This document shows, piece by piece, positions 11,301 to 25,200 of a DNA stretch of 64,000 bases. Within the stretch, counting starts at the first letter, position 1. Each line of letters begins with the position of its first letter. The translations under genes and the position numbers were made by a program. The notes beneath the pieces were generated by a model. It saw nothing but the letters and a program-made list of their open reading frames with translations. It ran no database searches and was not told where the DNA came from. This DNA is from Neckera pumila (taxonomy: Eukaryota; Streptophyta; Bryopsida; Hypnales; Neckeraceae). The DNA is taken from the NCBI GenBank assembly GCA_963969595.1, contig OZ018411.1, forward strand, positions 4,590,501 to 4,654,500, read 5' to 3'.

Positions 11301-14300
11301 TATTTCAAAACATATTATTACCAAAATGAGCCAATGAAGCACACCTTGTAGCAGTAATCTTCTCCACCAGAGATGATGTAGTTGTTGATAGGGTTCCAAT
11401 CCACTTTCAACACAAGTCCTTCATGCCCCTCCCACTGCAATTGCTTAGATGATGACTGCAAGGCCAATGATGTCCTATAATTGAATATTTGATTCATTTG
11501 AAGTAGTGTCACTTGACTATCATCTTGGTTGTTGATAATGTTCTTATATAACCTTTGGTGTATTTTCAATTTGGACACTACATTCATATAAATTGTCCGC
11601 TATATTGCCTTGAAATCCCATAGCTTTTAAGTATGGTAATAAAATCAAATATTTTGAGACAAAGCTTGTTGCAAACATGTGGTCAAGCCTAGGCATATGC
11701 CCTATAAATTCTATAGTAGGGAGTAGGAATGTAGTAGGAAGAAACAGTCATAAACCTGTATTGGTTTGATGAATAGGTTGCGTCCACTTATAAAAACCAA
11801 TTGGTCAGAGTCTGGTCCCCATGAAACTCCATATATTGCATGCTCTACAATTCATTCAACATCATTGAAATAAAGTTGAACCAACTTCTAATGAATAATG
11901 TGTTTATTCTCCAAGACATGCAAGTTCTTTAGTAAAGTTATCCTTAGATTTTTTTTTTGTTCAATAATTATTTTAGCATTCTCTTTTCAATGTACCAATT
12001 TGTGCCAAAGTAGATCGAAGCATTCCGCTTCTTGACCAAATCTTCACTACACCATCTTCACCTCCAGTTGCAAGTGCCGTTCCTAATATTATCACAATTC
12101 TATTATATGATAAGGAACTACAATATCAAGTTTTTAGAATCTTTTACAATAACTTACGCTCTATCCAACATATTACACTTTCTAGACAAATTATTTATCA
12201 AAATTGTTGGAACTTTGGAACTGTTGAAGCAATGCAAAAACACTTCAATAATCAAATCGTAGTTTCAATAGAAGCCTATGACTAAAATCTTCCCACATGC
12301 TTATACCTCAAACAAGTTGCAAGTATATAACTTAAGGTTATAGGAGACGTTTAGACCTTCAAAGTTGAATCGGATAGAGATGACCGCACCCTCATGAGCT
12401 TCAACTCGCTTTTCTTCACGTCCACTTTTATTCATAATGTAAAACGCTCCTAATAGACCATATCATCCAAGACAATCTTCAAGTGCTTGATTTTCAAGTT
12501 GACCAAAATCAAAGCAAATAATAATTTCATCAAAAAATTGCTTATAATTAAGTCCATATAGATTATGTTACATTTGTTTTAGTTATTTTTATAAAAACAG
12601 TACATCTTAAAATTTAGTTTAGACTTAACTCATATAAATTTAATGGTGACTACTACACAAAAATGTTTATTCCTCTTACTATTGCAAGAAATTTATGTCC
12701 TACCATCAGAACAAGCGGCAACAAAGATGTCAGTTCCTGCTCCACTTCGTTGTCTTTGTGATAATGATGGATACCAATGAATGTCAGTGAAACAATCTTT
12801 CAATGTACACACCTGAAAAATAAAACATCAAAGTATTAGTGAACAAATGTATAGAAAAAAAAAGGAAAAACACACCAAATTACAAATATAATCTACAACA
12901 AGATTTTTCAGTGATGATGGTTGTATCATTCTTAGCAACATGTAAAATAGCTTGAGCATCTTGAAATAGGCTTTAAGATCAAATTATGGGAAATATCAAC
13001 AAAATTGATTATATCTATGAATAATAAACAACAACAAAATCCATCCATCCAAATTTGAATTTGAATTGATTGTCTACAACTCATACAATTTATATATAAA
13101 ATGTATACCTTGTTAAGAGCTTCACCATTGCGATTCCATTGCCAAATGGTACAATCATAACTACAAGTGTAAAGTTCATTGCCAAGATTCCATCCCACCG
13201 CAGGTACCAAGTCTTCATCTAATTCTTTAGAGTTGAGGTTCAACTTTGAAATCACACAATTTTGTATCAAAAAAATTTAAAAAAATTATATACTACATAA
13301 TATTATTTAGCATCCCTCAATGTTCTCCTCAATCAACTCCAAAATGCAAAATAATTTGCCATGGTCAAGTGAGTAGGAGAATTGTAATTAATATTGACAA
13401 TTTCAAAGAACTAAGATCAGTAGAGGTCTGTAGAAGATTTTAGAAAGAATTGTCATGGAGTCACTCGAAAACAAGTATCTTTAATTGCACGGACTGAAAC
13501 AACACCCTAGTTCAATTGTTTAATAATGTTACATATTCAGAGATGCACTTATTACTTCAAATTTCAAATACCAACAAACAATCACCAATTGTCAGTCCTT
13601 CTTTTGACAGCTATATACACTTCAAAATGAAAGAACTACTTGCATTTCACAAGATGTTTCAATGTTATAAAAGAACATCTTTTGAAATGTATAGTAGAAT
13701 TTATTTTTCTTAATAGCAATATAGCACAAACAAAAAAATTATAAATACAAAAATATTTTTTTCACAATAACAAATTTTATTGTTGAATCATAAAAATTAA
13801 AATCAATAACAATGAGACCCAAAATATTGGTAAACGAGGACAAATTATCTTCTAATATATTAAAAAATCCGACAATTCCAATATTCATTTACCATATCAC
13901 ATTGCCCTCAATACTTCAATCACCAAAGAACAATTGTCAATTGTCAATTGTCAATCTTTCCTCTCAATAGTCACAAATTTCATAAGGAAAATATTTTGTA
14001 TATTACTTCTATATTATATATTTCAAAATAAGGAAAACAATTACCTTCTAAGGTGAAATGTTTATTTTTAGCTCAAATGTATAAATTGCAAACTAATTTT
14101 AGTGAATCTAAAAATATTATTAATAGTAGACAAATCTTGTAGGAAAAAAGGATACGTGGAGAATGAGTCGACAAGTGAAGAGCTAGCCTCATCTTTACAA
14201 CAATGAGTGATAGAAAATCTAGTTTGGTTCACCAATTTTAATGAAAATACATTGCAAGGGATTTCATATTGATTGAAGAAAAAAATTATCACAATTGACA

Positions 14301-14893
14301 AAAAGCAAAGTGTCCATCACAAGCCAATACACTTTAAAAATACATCAATCAAGAAAACTATGGATCCTTAGGTTGGCATGTCAAAAGATCAAGCGTAGAT
14401 TTATGCAAAATCGATAGAATGATTGAGAATACTATAGAAGAATCAAATGGCTATGAGAGGGAAAAACTTATAAGAGCCAATATCCTCCCAATCAGATATA
14501 TTAATCTTTAAATGTCATTTGGCTACCTCTCGAGTAGCCCAAAGGATATCCAAAACAACTCGAAAATTGGGGGCATGGAACTTGTGACCTCCTGAACCAA
14601 CTAGCGACACCCTCTTCTTCAAGAAGAAGGTTGCATCTTAATCAGAAAACAAGAACACAGATTTCCAAAAGCATCGATTATCGACAATCAAACAATTTCC
14701 TTTCAAATTTGCACAATTCACATCTACATTGGAAACACCCGCCCTTCTATCATTTAAAAAAGTTCAGCAAGGTTTGCTAAGATTGATCAATGGAAAAGCA
14801 CGACTGAAAATCCCTAGGAAAGTAACCCACCTTGAGGAGTGAGGTTTGACCTTTAAGAGTTAATTCTAATTGGACAATTGTATTAACTCTCAT
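5377..14893 (-). CDS. IFT80: Intraflagellar transport protein 80 (IFT-B subunit), 21 exons
   Basis: IFT80 is a WD40/TPR-type subunit of IFT-B, the train that carries axoneme parts into growing flagella; in plants this means sperm cells. Minus-strand exons: 14893-14831, 13243-13109, 12812-12704, 12449-12357, 12082-11996, 11844-11756, 11455-11345, 11129-10992, 10526-10402, 9099-9039, 8743-8645, 8218-8050, 7835-7752, 7613-7453, 7178-7012, 6924-6753, 6570-6481, 6293-6121, 5953-5827, 5679-5610, 5438-5377. All junctions are GT-AG and keep phase, giving about 794 aa (human 777). Diagnostic blocks include [52 protein letters not shown] and [18 protein letters not shown]. The N-terminal half holds WD repeats; the C-terminal half is helical. 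Exon 1 is the least certain: its SLLK end aligns with the human N-terminus. The last exon encodes a lineage-specific tail. No disabling changes were seen. Confidence 0.93.
5977..6655. repeat. interstitial telomere-like CCCTAAA tracts in IFT80 introns
   Basis: Two short tracts of degenerate plant telomere repeats lie in neighbouring IFT80 introns. One is near 5983-6015 (CCTAAACCCTAAAAACCC). The other, longer, is at 6605-6653, with repeated AAAACCCTAAAACCCTA units. Such tracts often mark repaired breaks or regulatory telo-boxes, but no function can be read here. Confidence 0.7.
9100..10401. other. large AT-rich IFT80 intron
   Basis: This intron of about 1.3 kb separates the last WD-repeat exon (10526-10402) from exon 9099-9039. 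It is AT-rich, and I found no exon, RNA gene or element ends in it. Confidence 0.5.
10821..10975. repeat. short foldback in an IFT80 intron
   Basis: Bases around 10863-10900 (CCATTGTGGACAAAATTATA then TGGTGGTGTC) are inverted at 10925-10958 (CACCACCAATATAATTTTGC then CCACAATGG). The arms are about 34 bp with a few mismatches and a loop of about 25 bp. Weaker pairing extends outward (TAGATAAAGT against ACCTTATCTA). It is probably a very small foldback MITE; a hairpin RNA is possible. Confidence 0.65.
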
Positions 14894-17800
14894 AATTATG
14901 TCCAATTGTAAGTGCATTTAACAACTCATTTGTCTTCTCGAGGATATGTTACTAAAAAATGCGATTGAGTGCATGTTATTATTTATTCTCATTGTAAGAG
15001 TTTAAATATTATAATTCATATATACACTATTTTGATTTAAGTAGTCAAATTAGGATGATAATATTTTAATATTTTTTTAAAGATTGATGGTACTTATTTT
15101 TCACTTTCTAATAATATTATGAAAAAAATATATAATTTTTGTTATATTTTTTATAGAAAATGAGAAGACGTTAGGTGCAAAAAAATTTAATATGTGTTTT
15201 GTTAACTCTAGTCTATTCTCATTCTTATTAACTTGACAAAATTGACTTAATTCCAAATGTAATATATTTAATATAAATTTAATCTCTCATTCTTAATTTC
15301 TATTATAAATGAAATAATAATTTATATGATTGGAATAAATGGTGTATCTAGTTCCTCCCATATTAATGGTGACATTTCTAAAAGTATTTTTTTGTATTAT
15401 TCAAGAAGTAATTGTCTTATTTTGTTTAGGTTTTTGTTTACTTTGTTTTGTCATTGTGTTGTATTATTTTACCATCCAAGTATGGATAAAGGTATGCTTC
15501 ATGCAGTTGACTAAAAATCATTCAAAGAAATATTAGGCACGTTGAAAATTTTACACATTAAGATTGAAGGGTAGTTACTAATATTTGTGATACCATCTAA
15601 AAATAAAATCCTTTATAGAGGGCTTGAAAAGAAGATATATACTATATATACATATATGTTTCTATGAGCTTTAAAATTAAAAATCTAAAAATCTAAGTTA
15701 ATTTTTTAATATTTCCATTCATCAAAAACTAGAAAAAATTAGGAAAAAAACTCCAAAAGTAGGATTATAGACAAATTGTGCCATTATAGATATTGCAAAA
15801 TAAATCACTTTTCTAATTCTTAACCATTTAACACTGCATCACTTTATAAATATGAAGATTTTTCATATTTTGGTCTTATTTTAAATAGATTTGCATTGAA
15901 GTTTAAATGCATGCATATACCATCAAGATATAAGTTAATGTATAAAAAATAGAATTTTAGAATTAATTTTTAATATTGTAAGTATGAACAATCAAAACAT
16001 ATTATTTGCCTAGCTTGCTTTGTTGACCATTGTGTCAAGCATGTATTTGTTTCATTTTGTTTTGTCCTTGTTCCATTGTTTTTCAGAATCAAAATATTGA
16101 TAGCATTAGTAAGAATTTGAAGGCTTGAAAAGCTAGTAGATTCTATGAAGTTCATGTGACTTATTGAGTTGACCAAAATAATAAAAGTTGACGACATTTG
16201 CTTAGTTGCACTAACATTGAAACGTAATTTTGGTCGCAATTTGCAAGAGTAATTTTGTATGAAATCAAATATATAATATACCATCAAAAAGTTTTTGAAA
16301 ATGCCCTTCCAGTAGTGTGAAATATGGCTTCCCTTTTCTAACTTTCAAATTGCAATAAGCTTCTAAATTATATTGTTTAGAATTTGAGAATGGCAAAAAC
16401 TTGAGAAAAAGAGGGTAATGTAGAAATACTTATGGAGAGTTTAGAAGATCAAAGACTAAAAAAGGCAAATGCTTTCAAGGCCTAAAATTCTTTCTAACTG
16501 TTGATTTTTGATCCTGTTAATCTTTTTGTAACCAAAAGCTGCATGCTCTTCAAAAATGGCCAAAACTTCAAAAAAAATGAATTTTTTCTACATAAATACT
16601 ATTGATGGTTCCAATTGACTTGTTGAACCAAAATATATCTTATGGAAATGATTGCATTTCAATATATAGTAGTAGTAAGCATAAAAGTGTTGTCTACTAT
16701 TTAGTGCACAAACAATGGCAATCAATTTTTAAAAAATTAGAATGTTAAATTGTAGAATTTTATAATATGTAATTTACAATGAAATTGTTTGCAAGTTTGT
16801 AAACTCATAATTTGAAAATTCTAAGATTGAACTTCACTTTAACAACCTAGTTTTTTGGAGCACAAATGTCATATAAAACCTTATTTTTATGATTTTTTTT
16901 AATTTTGCACTAAAAGAATAATATTAAGTACAAATAATAGAAATCAGGCATGCGGTCAAATTTGGAAAAATAGTTTAAATTTAGTATCAAAGTTTATTTT
17001 TAGCATTTGAAAGCATCTATGATTGTATTAAATTAGGCTTCAATTGGTTTACGATTAAGCAAATGATTTATTGAAGGAAACATCAACAAGTAGTAAATTT
17101 TTCAAAACTAAAGAAAACCTTCATATTTTGTGCTATTTTTCTTGTAAAATCTTTTGGCTATAGAAATCTTTGTTTTAAAAATAAATAACTAAAATCACAT
17201 AATCAAAATTGCATTGAAAAAATAAAATTTTGAAAAAATTAATTTTCTACAGACCTTAAAAACAACACAACATAGGATAAAAAATATGGAATGTGATTGG
17301 ATTTCTAAGTAATGATATTTTCATTATTTTGAATCTAAAAATCTTTTCAATTTTTAGATTGATAAAAAATTTTAAATGTTAAATTTTTCAACTCATTAAT
17401 TTTTGTGTTTATTGTTTATTTGTCAAGTTTAAACAAGTGGCATATCACCACAATTTAGGGATAAAATTGACCCAAATTTGAATTTCCTTTTGCAAATCTT
17501 AACCCTATTATCTTATATCAAATTTATATGTACTTCTAGACCAATTTTTAGATATCACTTCCTCAGTGTCTCCAAGCTTATAATGCTCAAAATAGTGCAA
17601 TAAACTTTTATCAATACTTTCCAATGAGAAGGTTTAACTTTGAAACTTTTTGGAAAACTCTTTGTATTCTCTACAACTTTCTGAGTTGATGTTATGTCAA
17701 AAAATGGAATTGAGAATCCACAAAAACATTAATAAGACAAAGCATAATGTTCATCTTTTGAAGAATCATTATGTGGTTGTATGTGCCCAATGATAGAAAA

Positions 17801-19284
17801 AAATATATTGCTAACAAATCTAATATAGACTAGAAACATGCCAATTCCAATGATGGAAATGTTGTAGCAAACCATAAAAAATCTATACAACTTTTTGTCT
17901 TCAATTTTTTTGAATAGTGATTTAAAAAATTAACCTTACAAGATATTTTTCTAATAGAATTTATGATTGCCTACAAAACAAAACTCCTCATAATTTTATA
18001 TCACAAATCAAAATAAAATGAACAAAATATTGTCATGCAATCATGCATGGATGGGTTTTATATCTACTTTTCAAGTAAAACAATTTAAAAATTTATAATA
18101 CTATTTTGAAGTATATGAAAGTTTAGAGAAATAAAAAATGATGTAAATCTCTAACTCTAACTACATTCTTTTGCTAATTGGCTCATTGGAAAGTTAGAAG
18201 AATTCTTCATTCTATATGAAAGTAATAGAAAAAAAATATTAAAAATTGCATTCATAGAGGCTCGTCTAAACCCGGAAAACTTCATTTTGCTTTATGAAAT
18301 GCTTTGGGAAATGACCTCAAATTTCTATTTGTTTTGCATAGATAAAAATTTCTATTTGTTTTTCATAGATAAAAATTTCTATTGTTGTTTCAACATTAGG
18401 GTTCCTAATTATATTCTTTGAATTGTTGTTAATGAAAGTCTATACAAATTTGGCATTTTCTAAAATCTTCAAAACATTATTAACCCTAGAATGCCCAAGG
18501 AGCTGAAATTTAGCTATTGGATGACATTGAAGCCTATTAAAAGATGGAGAACTATATGTTTTCATCTTTTGTTTGTTTTTATATATGGTCTGCTTGGTCT
18601 TTCAAGTTGTTACGTGTATTAAAGCAATGTATCTAACATATTTTTTTATAAGTTTGAATTTGTGTGCTAAGGATTACCTTGTAGTCTGTCTTGGCTACTT
18701 CTAGCTCCTTGTTCATAATCCGATATTTAAGACAAGCTAATGAAATGAGGTTTATAAAGTTTTTTTTTTACTTTGATACAAAAAATTCTTTAATTCTAAT
18801 ATTCAACATTTAATTGCGATTTAAACTTTGGAAAAAGAACCATTGTCTAATGGTTTTCAAATTTACAAAGAAATTTAAAAAATTGCTTGAAATTATAATT
18901 CTCTACATTATATTATATAACTATGATAAAAAAATTCATATTTATTGAGCAAATTTTGTAGATTTGAATTGAAATGAAGAAAATTTGAATTATAGATTGT
19001 CTCTAAAGGACATTGTAATAGAAATTGTGAAGAAATTTTCAAAAACATTGTTAGAATCAGTAATAGTAACAAAATCTTGTTAGTTTATAGCTTAATATAC
19101 TTCTTTAATATAAAAATATTTATTTTTTAAGATGCTAAAGAATTTGATTGATTGATGTAAAAATTCATACAATCAATATTTGATATTATCAAATAAGTCT
19201 ATGTTAATTTATCAATGAAACTTGTTGCAATGTGTTGTTTGATTCAGGACTATTTGAAATTTTCGTTGGAAATTTAACATCACC
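14894..19284. other. divergent intergenic region between IFT80 and DRC11
   Basis: About 4.4 kb of very AT-rich DNA lies between the two start codons. It must hold both promoters, but no TATA or motif can be assigned with confidence. The part at about 17800-18060 resembles internal blocks of the TTAA element family (CCAATTCCAATGATGGAAATG and ACTCCTCATAATTTTATATC), so an old copy is likely there. A short duplication (AGATAAAAATTTCTATTTGT) lies at 18340-18390. No gene was seen. Confidence 0.5.
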
Positions 19285-22200
19285 ATGTCGCACCAGTACA
19301 TTTTCATTTAATCTCTTAAATCATCATATATTTGGTTTATTGACATTTAGTTTTCTAAAACCAATTTTTTGGATCAATTGTGATTTTCTTACAATATTGA
19401 TATAAAAAAATAATTAAATTTATGATTATTGTATTTGATATAGATATCAAATAAATGAACTATGTGGATTGGTTATGCGTAGAACATTTGATTTAGAATG
19501 GTGTGAAGCCATGATGGAGCTTGTTGAGCTCATGAAAGTAGAGTTTCCACAAAATGTTGAACAATGGCCTACGGTGAGTTAAAAAGTTGAAGTTCATTTC
19601 TAATATAATTTCAAAAATATCTTTGAACAATTTTTCTAATGTATAGATATAAAATTGTATTGTTGCAGAAATTGGATCAATTCAAAAGAATCTATATTTT
19701 GTATCTTCAAGTATATCAAAAATTAGAGGATGCTTTAGACCAAGTAACTTACAAACTTATCATTGCAATCTTTAAAATTTTACAAATTTCTAACTAATTA
19801 ATCATTTGCATAATTGTAAAATAAATAAAATTGAACTTTTGTCAATTACTAATGGGACTTAAAAAAACATGTGTTCTTCTATCCATTCATTGGTGCAAGA
19901 TAAAAATTTCATTACATAACTTCTTCTTTTTTTCACAAAGATTGTGCATCCACAAAAGCGCCGATTTGCAAGAAAAGCGTTAGAAGCTTGCATTGGTCGA
20001 CTTCTTGAAATAAAAGGGGTAATGGCAAATGATTTAAGAAAACCATAGTATAAAATCCTATAAATTTTTTGTAAATGATGTGAAAAAATTTAGTGAAATT
20101 ATAGTTCTATAGAAATATATCATATAACATTTCATTTGAAAATTATATAGTTTATGAGTGCAATTAATAGATTGTCTTTGAAAATTCAAGACTTATATCG
20201 ACCATTATGCACTATGTTAATCTTCAAAGAACATTTTTAAAGTTCAAAGTCAATCAATGTTGTGAATGGTGGATTTTCTAGTGGATGGTGGAATTAAATG
20301 AAAACAAAGAGTATTTCAATTACGATGACATACTGGCAAGTCACGACTTTACATTGTAAGCCATTGTATTTAACTCAATCTATTTTAAATTTTAAATTAT
20401 AAGAGATTCCATTGCACATTATTGCTATAAAACAAATTCATGATAAATATTATTTTATAGTCACATGTGGTAATATGCAAAGAGGGTTTCTACATTCAAA
20501 TATACTAATCAATGTTCCAAATTTAGGGACAATACTTATCAATATTCAATTGATATGGTGGATACAAATAACCAAAAAAAAACTTAAAGACAATTCATAA
20601 ATCCTTTGAGGTTTTAAGTGAAAAGTATTGCATGCATTAATAAATAAAAAAACCTTAATAAAAAAAAAGGTGGATATTGAACTAAATAAAAAATTATTAT
20701 TATTTGATAGATGGAAATGCGTTTGCCACCCAACAAATTGGATATCATTCCTCCGCACTTTCTTACAGATGATAATAAAGAATTATTCAAAGACCGCAAA
20801 GAGTTTTTAGTAAAATACCTTACCAATTAACTATTGGATTTAAAAAGATTAGAACATTTTATATAAATTTTATTTATTTGATTACATTTGTGTGATAACT
20901 ATATATTTAAGGATTCATAACAAAATAATGTTATTTTAGTTGTGTTTTAAAATAGCATGATTTTTGTTAAAATACATTTGTATATAACTTTTTTTTTGGA
21001 GGGGGGGATTGGATGCATAGACAAAAGCTCATAATGAAGCTGAAGTTGATCGTGCCAAAATAAAAGCAGAAAAAGAAGCTGAAGCAAAGGCAGCGGCAGA
21101 CTTTCAAGCTCGCAAACACAAACGAGAAATTGTGGCTCCACCTCCTCCTTTGACCGAAGAGGAATCCATCATTTTGATTCAAGTAAGGTAGTCCGCTCTT
21201 AAAGCTATCTTTTCAGAGCTGATTGCCGTTTGGGGGAAGCAAAACTCCTTGAAACAATTTTCAGTAAATTTATTGTCTTAAGAAAAAATGGGATTGGCAT
21301 CTAAGTCGAGTTGTTTCATGTTTTTTTGAGCCTTTATGGAACTAGTTACAAATTTTTGAAGTTCAAACGTATATGTCACTAAAAGCGACCACCTCTTGAA
21401 ATGTCCACTAGTGGAATTTTGTTGAAAATAAAATTGTATCTTTTGTGTTAGCAAGTACTTTTAGAGCATGGTTGCTTTTAGAGCAGACTGCCTTACATAA
21501 TAAAGATGTTTATCATTTTTAGTTTTTTTTTCAATTCTAAACAAATTGTATGTTGTCTATGCATCTTAACACTTATAGACTCATGACTAAGGTAAACTAG
21601 CCTTTGACAACCAAACCGCCCATGATAAGCACCCAGGGACTGACCCATTAGAGTCTTATATCAACTGATGACAAACTTTTCTAATTAATGAAATGAGGAC
21701 TACTTTAGATTTGTTTGTGGTCAAAATCAATCTTAGATGATGGTGATGGAGTTATTAGTAATTGCTTCAGAAATTTCTACCTTTTAGATGTCAATTTATC
21801 ACAAGAAGTGATTTTTTTTAATTCTTTCATGTTGTGGCCGTGTTAGGAAATGTTGTAGCTATGTTAGAAAATATTGTGATTGTTTTAGGTGGTATAATGA
21901 CCATTTTGGATACACTTTTTGTTGGTTTGGAGATATTCTAAAGCCTCTTTTTGGCCAATTTTGAAGCACACTTCAATAATTTGTTACAAATCCATAATTT
22001 GCCAAAAAAAAATTCAATGGCTTTCTTTATTTCTCACATCTGCCTTTGTATAGAAAAAATTTGATTTTTTTTGCTAGTGGCAGGGTAGACCACTCATTCT
22101 GCTTGCCTTAGGTTTTACCAAAAAACACCCCAAATTTATCATTTCCACTGCTAGAGCAATAATGAAAAGAAATGTTTTTTCTACACAGAGAACCATAGGA

Positions 22201-25200
22201 TGTTGCATTAGATGGGTGTAAAAATGTTTGCAAGATATTTCACAAACCTTTGACCCAAAAGATTGCAAAATATCAACATTTATAGTAGAAAGCATCTTAG
22301 CTTATAAGGCTTTAAAACCTTTGAGGGTTAACAACTTTAAATTGGAATTGAAACATTCCAATCCCAATGATGAGATTATTATTACAAGAAATGAAAACCT
22401 TATGAAACTTTGTTTTTGAAATTATAGACATTTTGTTCTAAAATGAATTCTATACCAAATGCAATGAATAAAAGATTCCATGTATATAATAAGTAAAAAT
22501 AATATAATCTTAATTACATTCTAAGTTTATGTCCTTATTATGTGTATTTTGTTGTTTAAACTCCACAACAATTACTTTCAATGGCATAATTTTTGCACTT
22601 GGGCATGTATTGAAATAAAAATGATACTTTAAGAAAGCTAATTGCTCTCTTATCTTCTAAAAAACTTTCTAAAATTGGTCCAAAGATTACAATCATCTTA
22701 GCTTAAATTTGCCTTTAAAGGATCTTTGGCATTTTAGGAGTTAATTGAAAAGGTAGCAATGCTTATAATTATATGAAAATCATTTTGTTGTTTATATGGA
22801 ACCAATAACAAATGAATTTCAGGCAGAAGAAAGAGGAAGACAAAGTCGACTCAAAGTTAAAGAACTTGCAAAACAAAAGTAATTGTATTGTGCATTTTCT
22901 CTTATGTTTCTATTTGACTGATTAAAAGATTAAAAGCTTTTCTTCATTTTAATATGGAGTAGTATTTTAATTACTTTTTTATTTCAAATTTTTATTTGAC
23001 AATTATAATTTGTTTTCTAAATCATATATTGACTTTACTAAACAAAATCTTTTGTTTAAATTTCATTAGGCAAATGCAAGAAGAAGAATTAGAAAAACAA
23101 AGAAGTGGTCAAAAACCTCACACAAAAGATACGGCTGTTTTTTTCCTTCAAAAAGTGTATCCTTCTCTATTTCTGTAGATAGTGAATTTAGTTAAATAGT
23201 ACCCCCTTTGTTTTTATAAAAGACCCGTATTTCCTTTGTATTTTACAAAAGGAACACGGGTCTTTTTCAAAAACGGAGGTAGTAATACCGTAAAAAAAAT
23301 TATTAAGAAAAAAATCAACAAAGTGAAAAAATTGTGAAAGAAGCATATTTAATCTTCATCATATATATTTTTTTAATTGCAACTTTAATTATTTCAACCT
23401 ATAGAGCTCGAGGCTTCAATGCAAGACTTCAAACAGAGGCATCTTTGGTCGATGAATTTACATTGATTCGTAAGTTTTTATCATGCACAGCAAAATTCTT
23501 AATATTTTTGAGGGATTTATAATATTATGCAAGAACATGCTCCACTATAATTCATTTGATTTTTTTTTGAAAGATATGAACAATTTTTTACCACCTGATC
23601 CAAATGATCCACGAATTAAATTGGACACAACTCTAAAGAAGAGGAAAGAGTTGCAATTGGTTAATCAATTAGAAGAGACCGGTGCAATGGTTGATGTAAA
23701 AGAAAAAATCAAGGAAATGGAAAGGCAAGAAATGCGCGAAATCATGCAGGTACTATATATTTGAAGTATTTTAATGTAAATTTATTGTAATTAAATAATA
23801 CTCCTTGTCCCAAAAAAATTCCACGGTTTGAGATAACTAGTTAAAATAAGCTTCATATTTTGTCCAAAAAAAAAAGTACCATGTGCTTATAAACTTATTG
23901 TGAAACCCAAATCTAATCAATATGTAGGATGTTTTTGCAGGAAAGGATAAATGTTTGGTTGAATGCCAACCGGGACCCAGATTTTAACTCATATCCTGCT
24001 TTTCCTAAGCCAAATAAAGGTGGAAGTAAAGAAATAATTGATCCACCTCCACAACTTTGGAGGCCAGAAGATGAAAAGAAAAAAAAAGGGGAAGGAGATA
24101 AAAGTAAGAAGAAGAAGGGAAAGCCAGGAATAAGAATGCCAGAACATGATGAAGATGAAGATGCCATTCCTATGTGCCCTAATTTTTTTGGAAGACATTT
24201 GAAAAGATCAATTGAATTCTATATTGAAACTTGGCATGATAAAGATGACTATCAAAATCATCAACAAAAATTCATTCCCGAAATTCTCAAAAGTACATTA
24301 CGGCCACTTGTATTTGAAGAGGCAAGATGTAGATTTTTTACAATTTGAATTAATATGTATATTTACTTTATTATATAGAAATAAAACTTTGATTATTCAT
24401 TATTGTTTTTAAATATATATATAGGTACGAATTGAAGTTGACATTGGATCTCGAGAACTTCTTATCCAATTAAAAAAGAAAATTGCAGCTGATGCAAAAG
24501 AAGCTTATAAAATTGCATTAAAAGCAGCTAAAAAGGAAGGAAAAGATAAAGAATTCAAGGCCAAAGTGAAGCAAGAGAAACAACAGGCACAATTTTTACA
24601 ATATTGTTATTATTGAAGTAAATAATATAATATTATCACAAATTTAGAATATATTTATAATTTAATATTGATCCCAAACTTACATATGTTCAAATGTAGT
24701 TTTTAATACACTTAAGCATAATACATATGATAAATTCTATACAAAATTAGTTTATATTATTATAATCATTATTTATTTGTAGGCAAAAAAAGATAAAATT
24801 GCAAAGATGAAGGCTAAAAAAGAAGCGGCAGCAAAGGAACCCGCACCACCACCAACAAAAACCAAAACAAAACCCAAAAGGAAGAAAGATCCTACTGAAA
24901 AATCATCAGTAGAATCATTAACAAAAGAACTAGTTACAGAAGGCATTATGCCGGTTTGTCCAAAAAGATCATTTGATGAATACATTTGTCAAGATTATTT
25001 ACGAGGCGTTGAATCTGATCCAGTTAAAGATTGGTTAATAGACAATAGCATGGCCCATGTACTGAGTTTTTTTATTGTTTAAATTATTTTCAAATTCATT
25101 ACAGTAGTAACCACAATTCCAAAGTATGATAAATTCAAAATTTTGAATTTTTTTAATAATGTTTTATAAAACTGATATAGGCAAAAAGGTTAACAATAGA

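Noticed and set aside
14157..14206. Alternative first exon for IFT80 starting ATGAGGCTA on the minus strand
   Set aside because: No donor after it joins the exon at 13243 in phase, whereas the ATG at 14893 does.
20628..20810. 60-codon frame over a DRC11 exon
   Set aside because: It reads the exon at 20711-20809 in the wrong frame; the frame opening with MEMRLPPNK matches the family.
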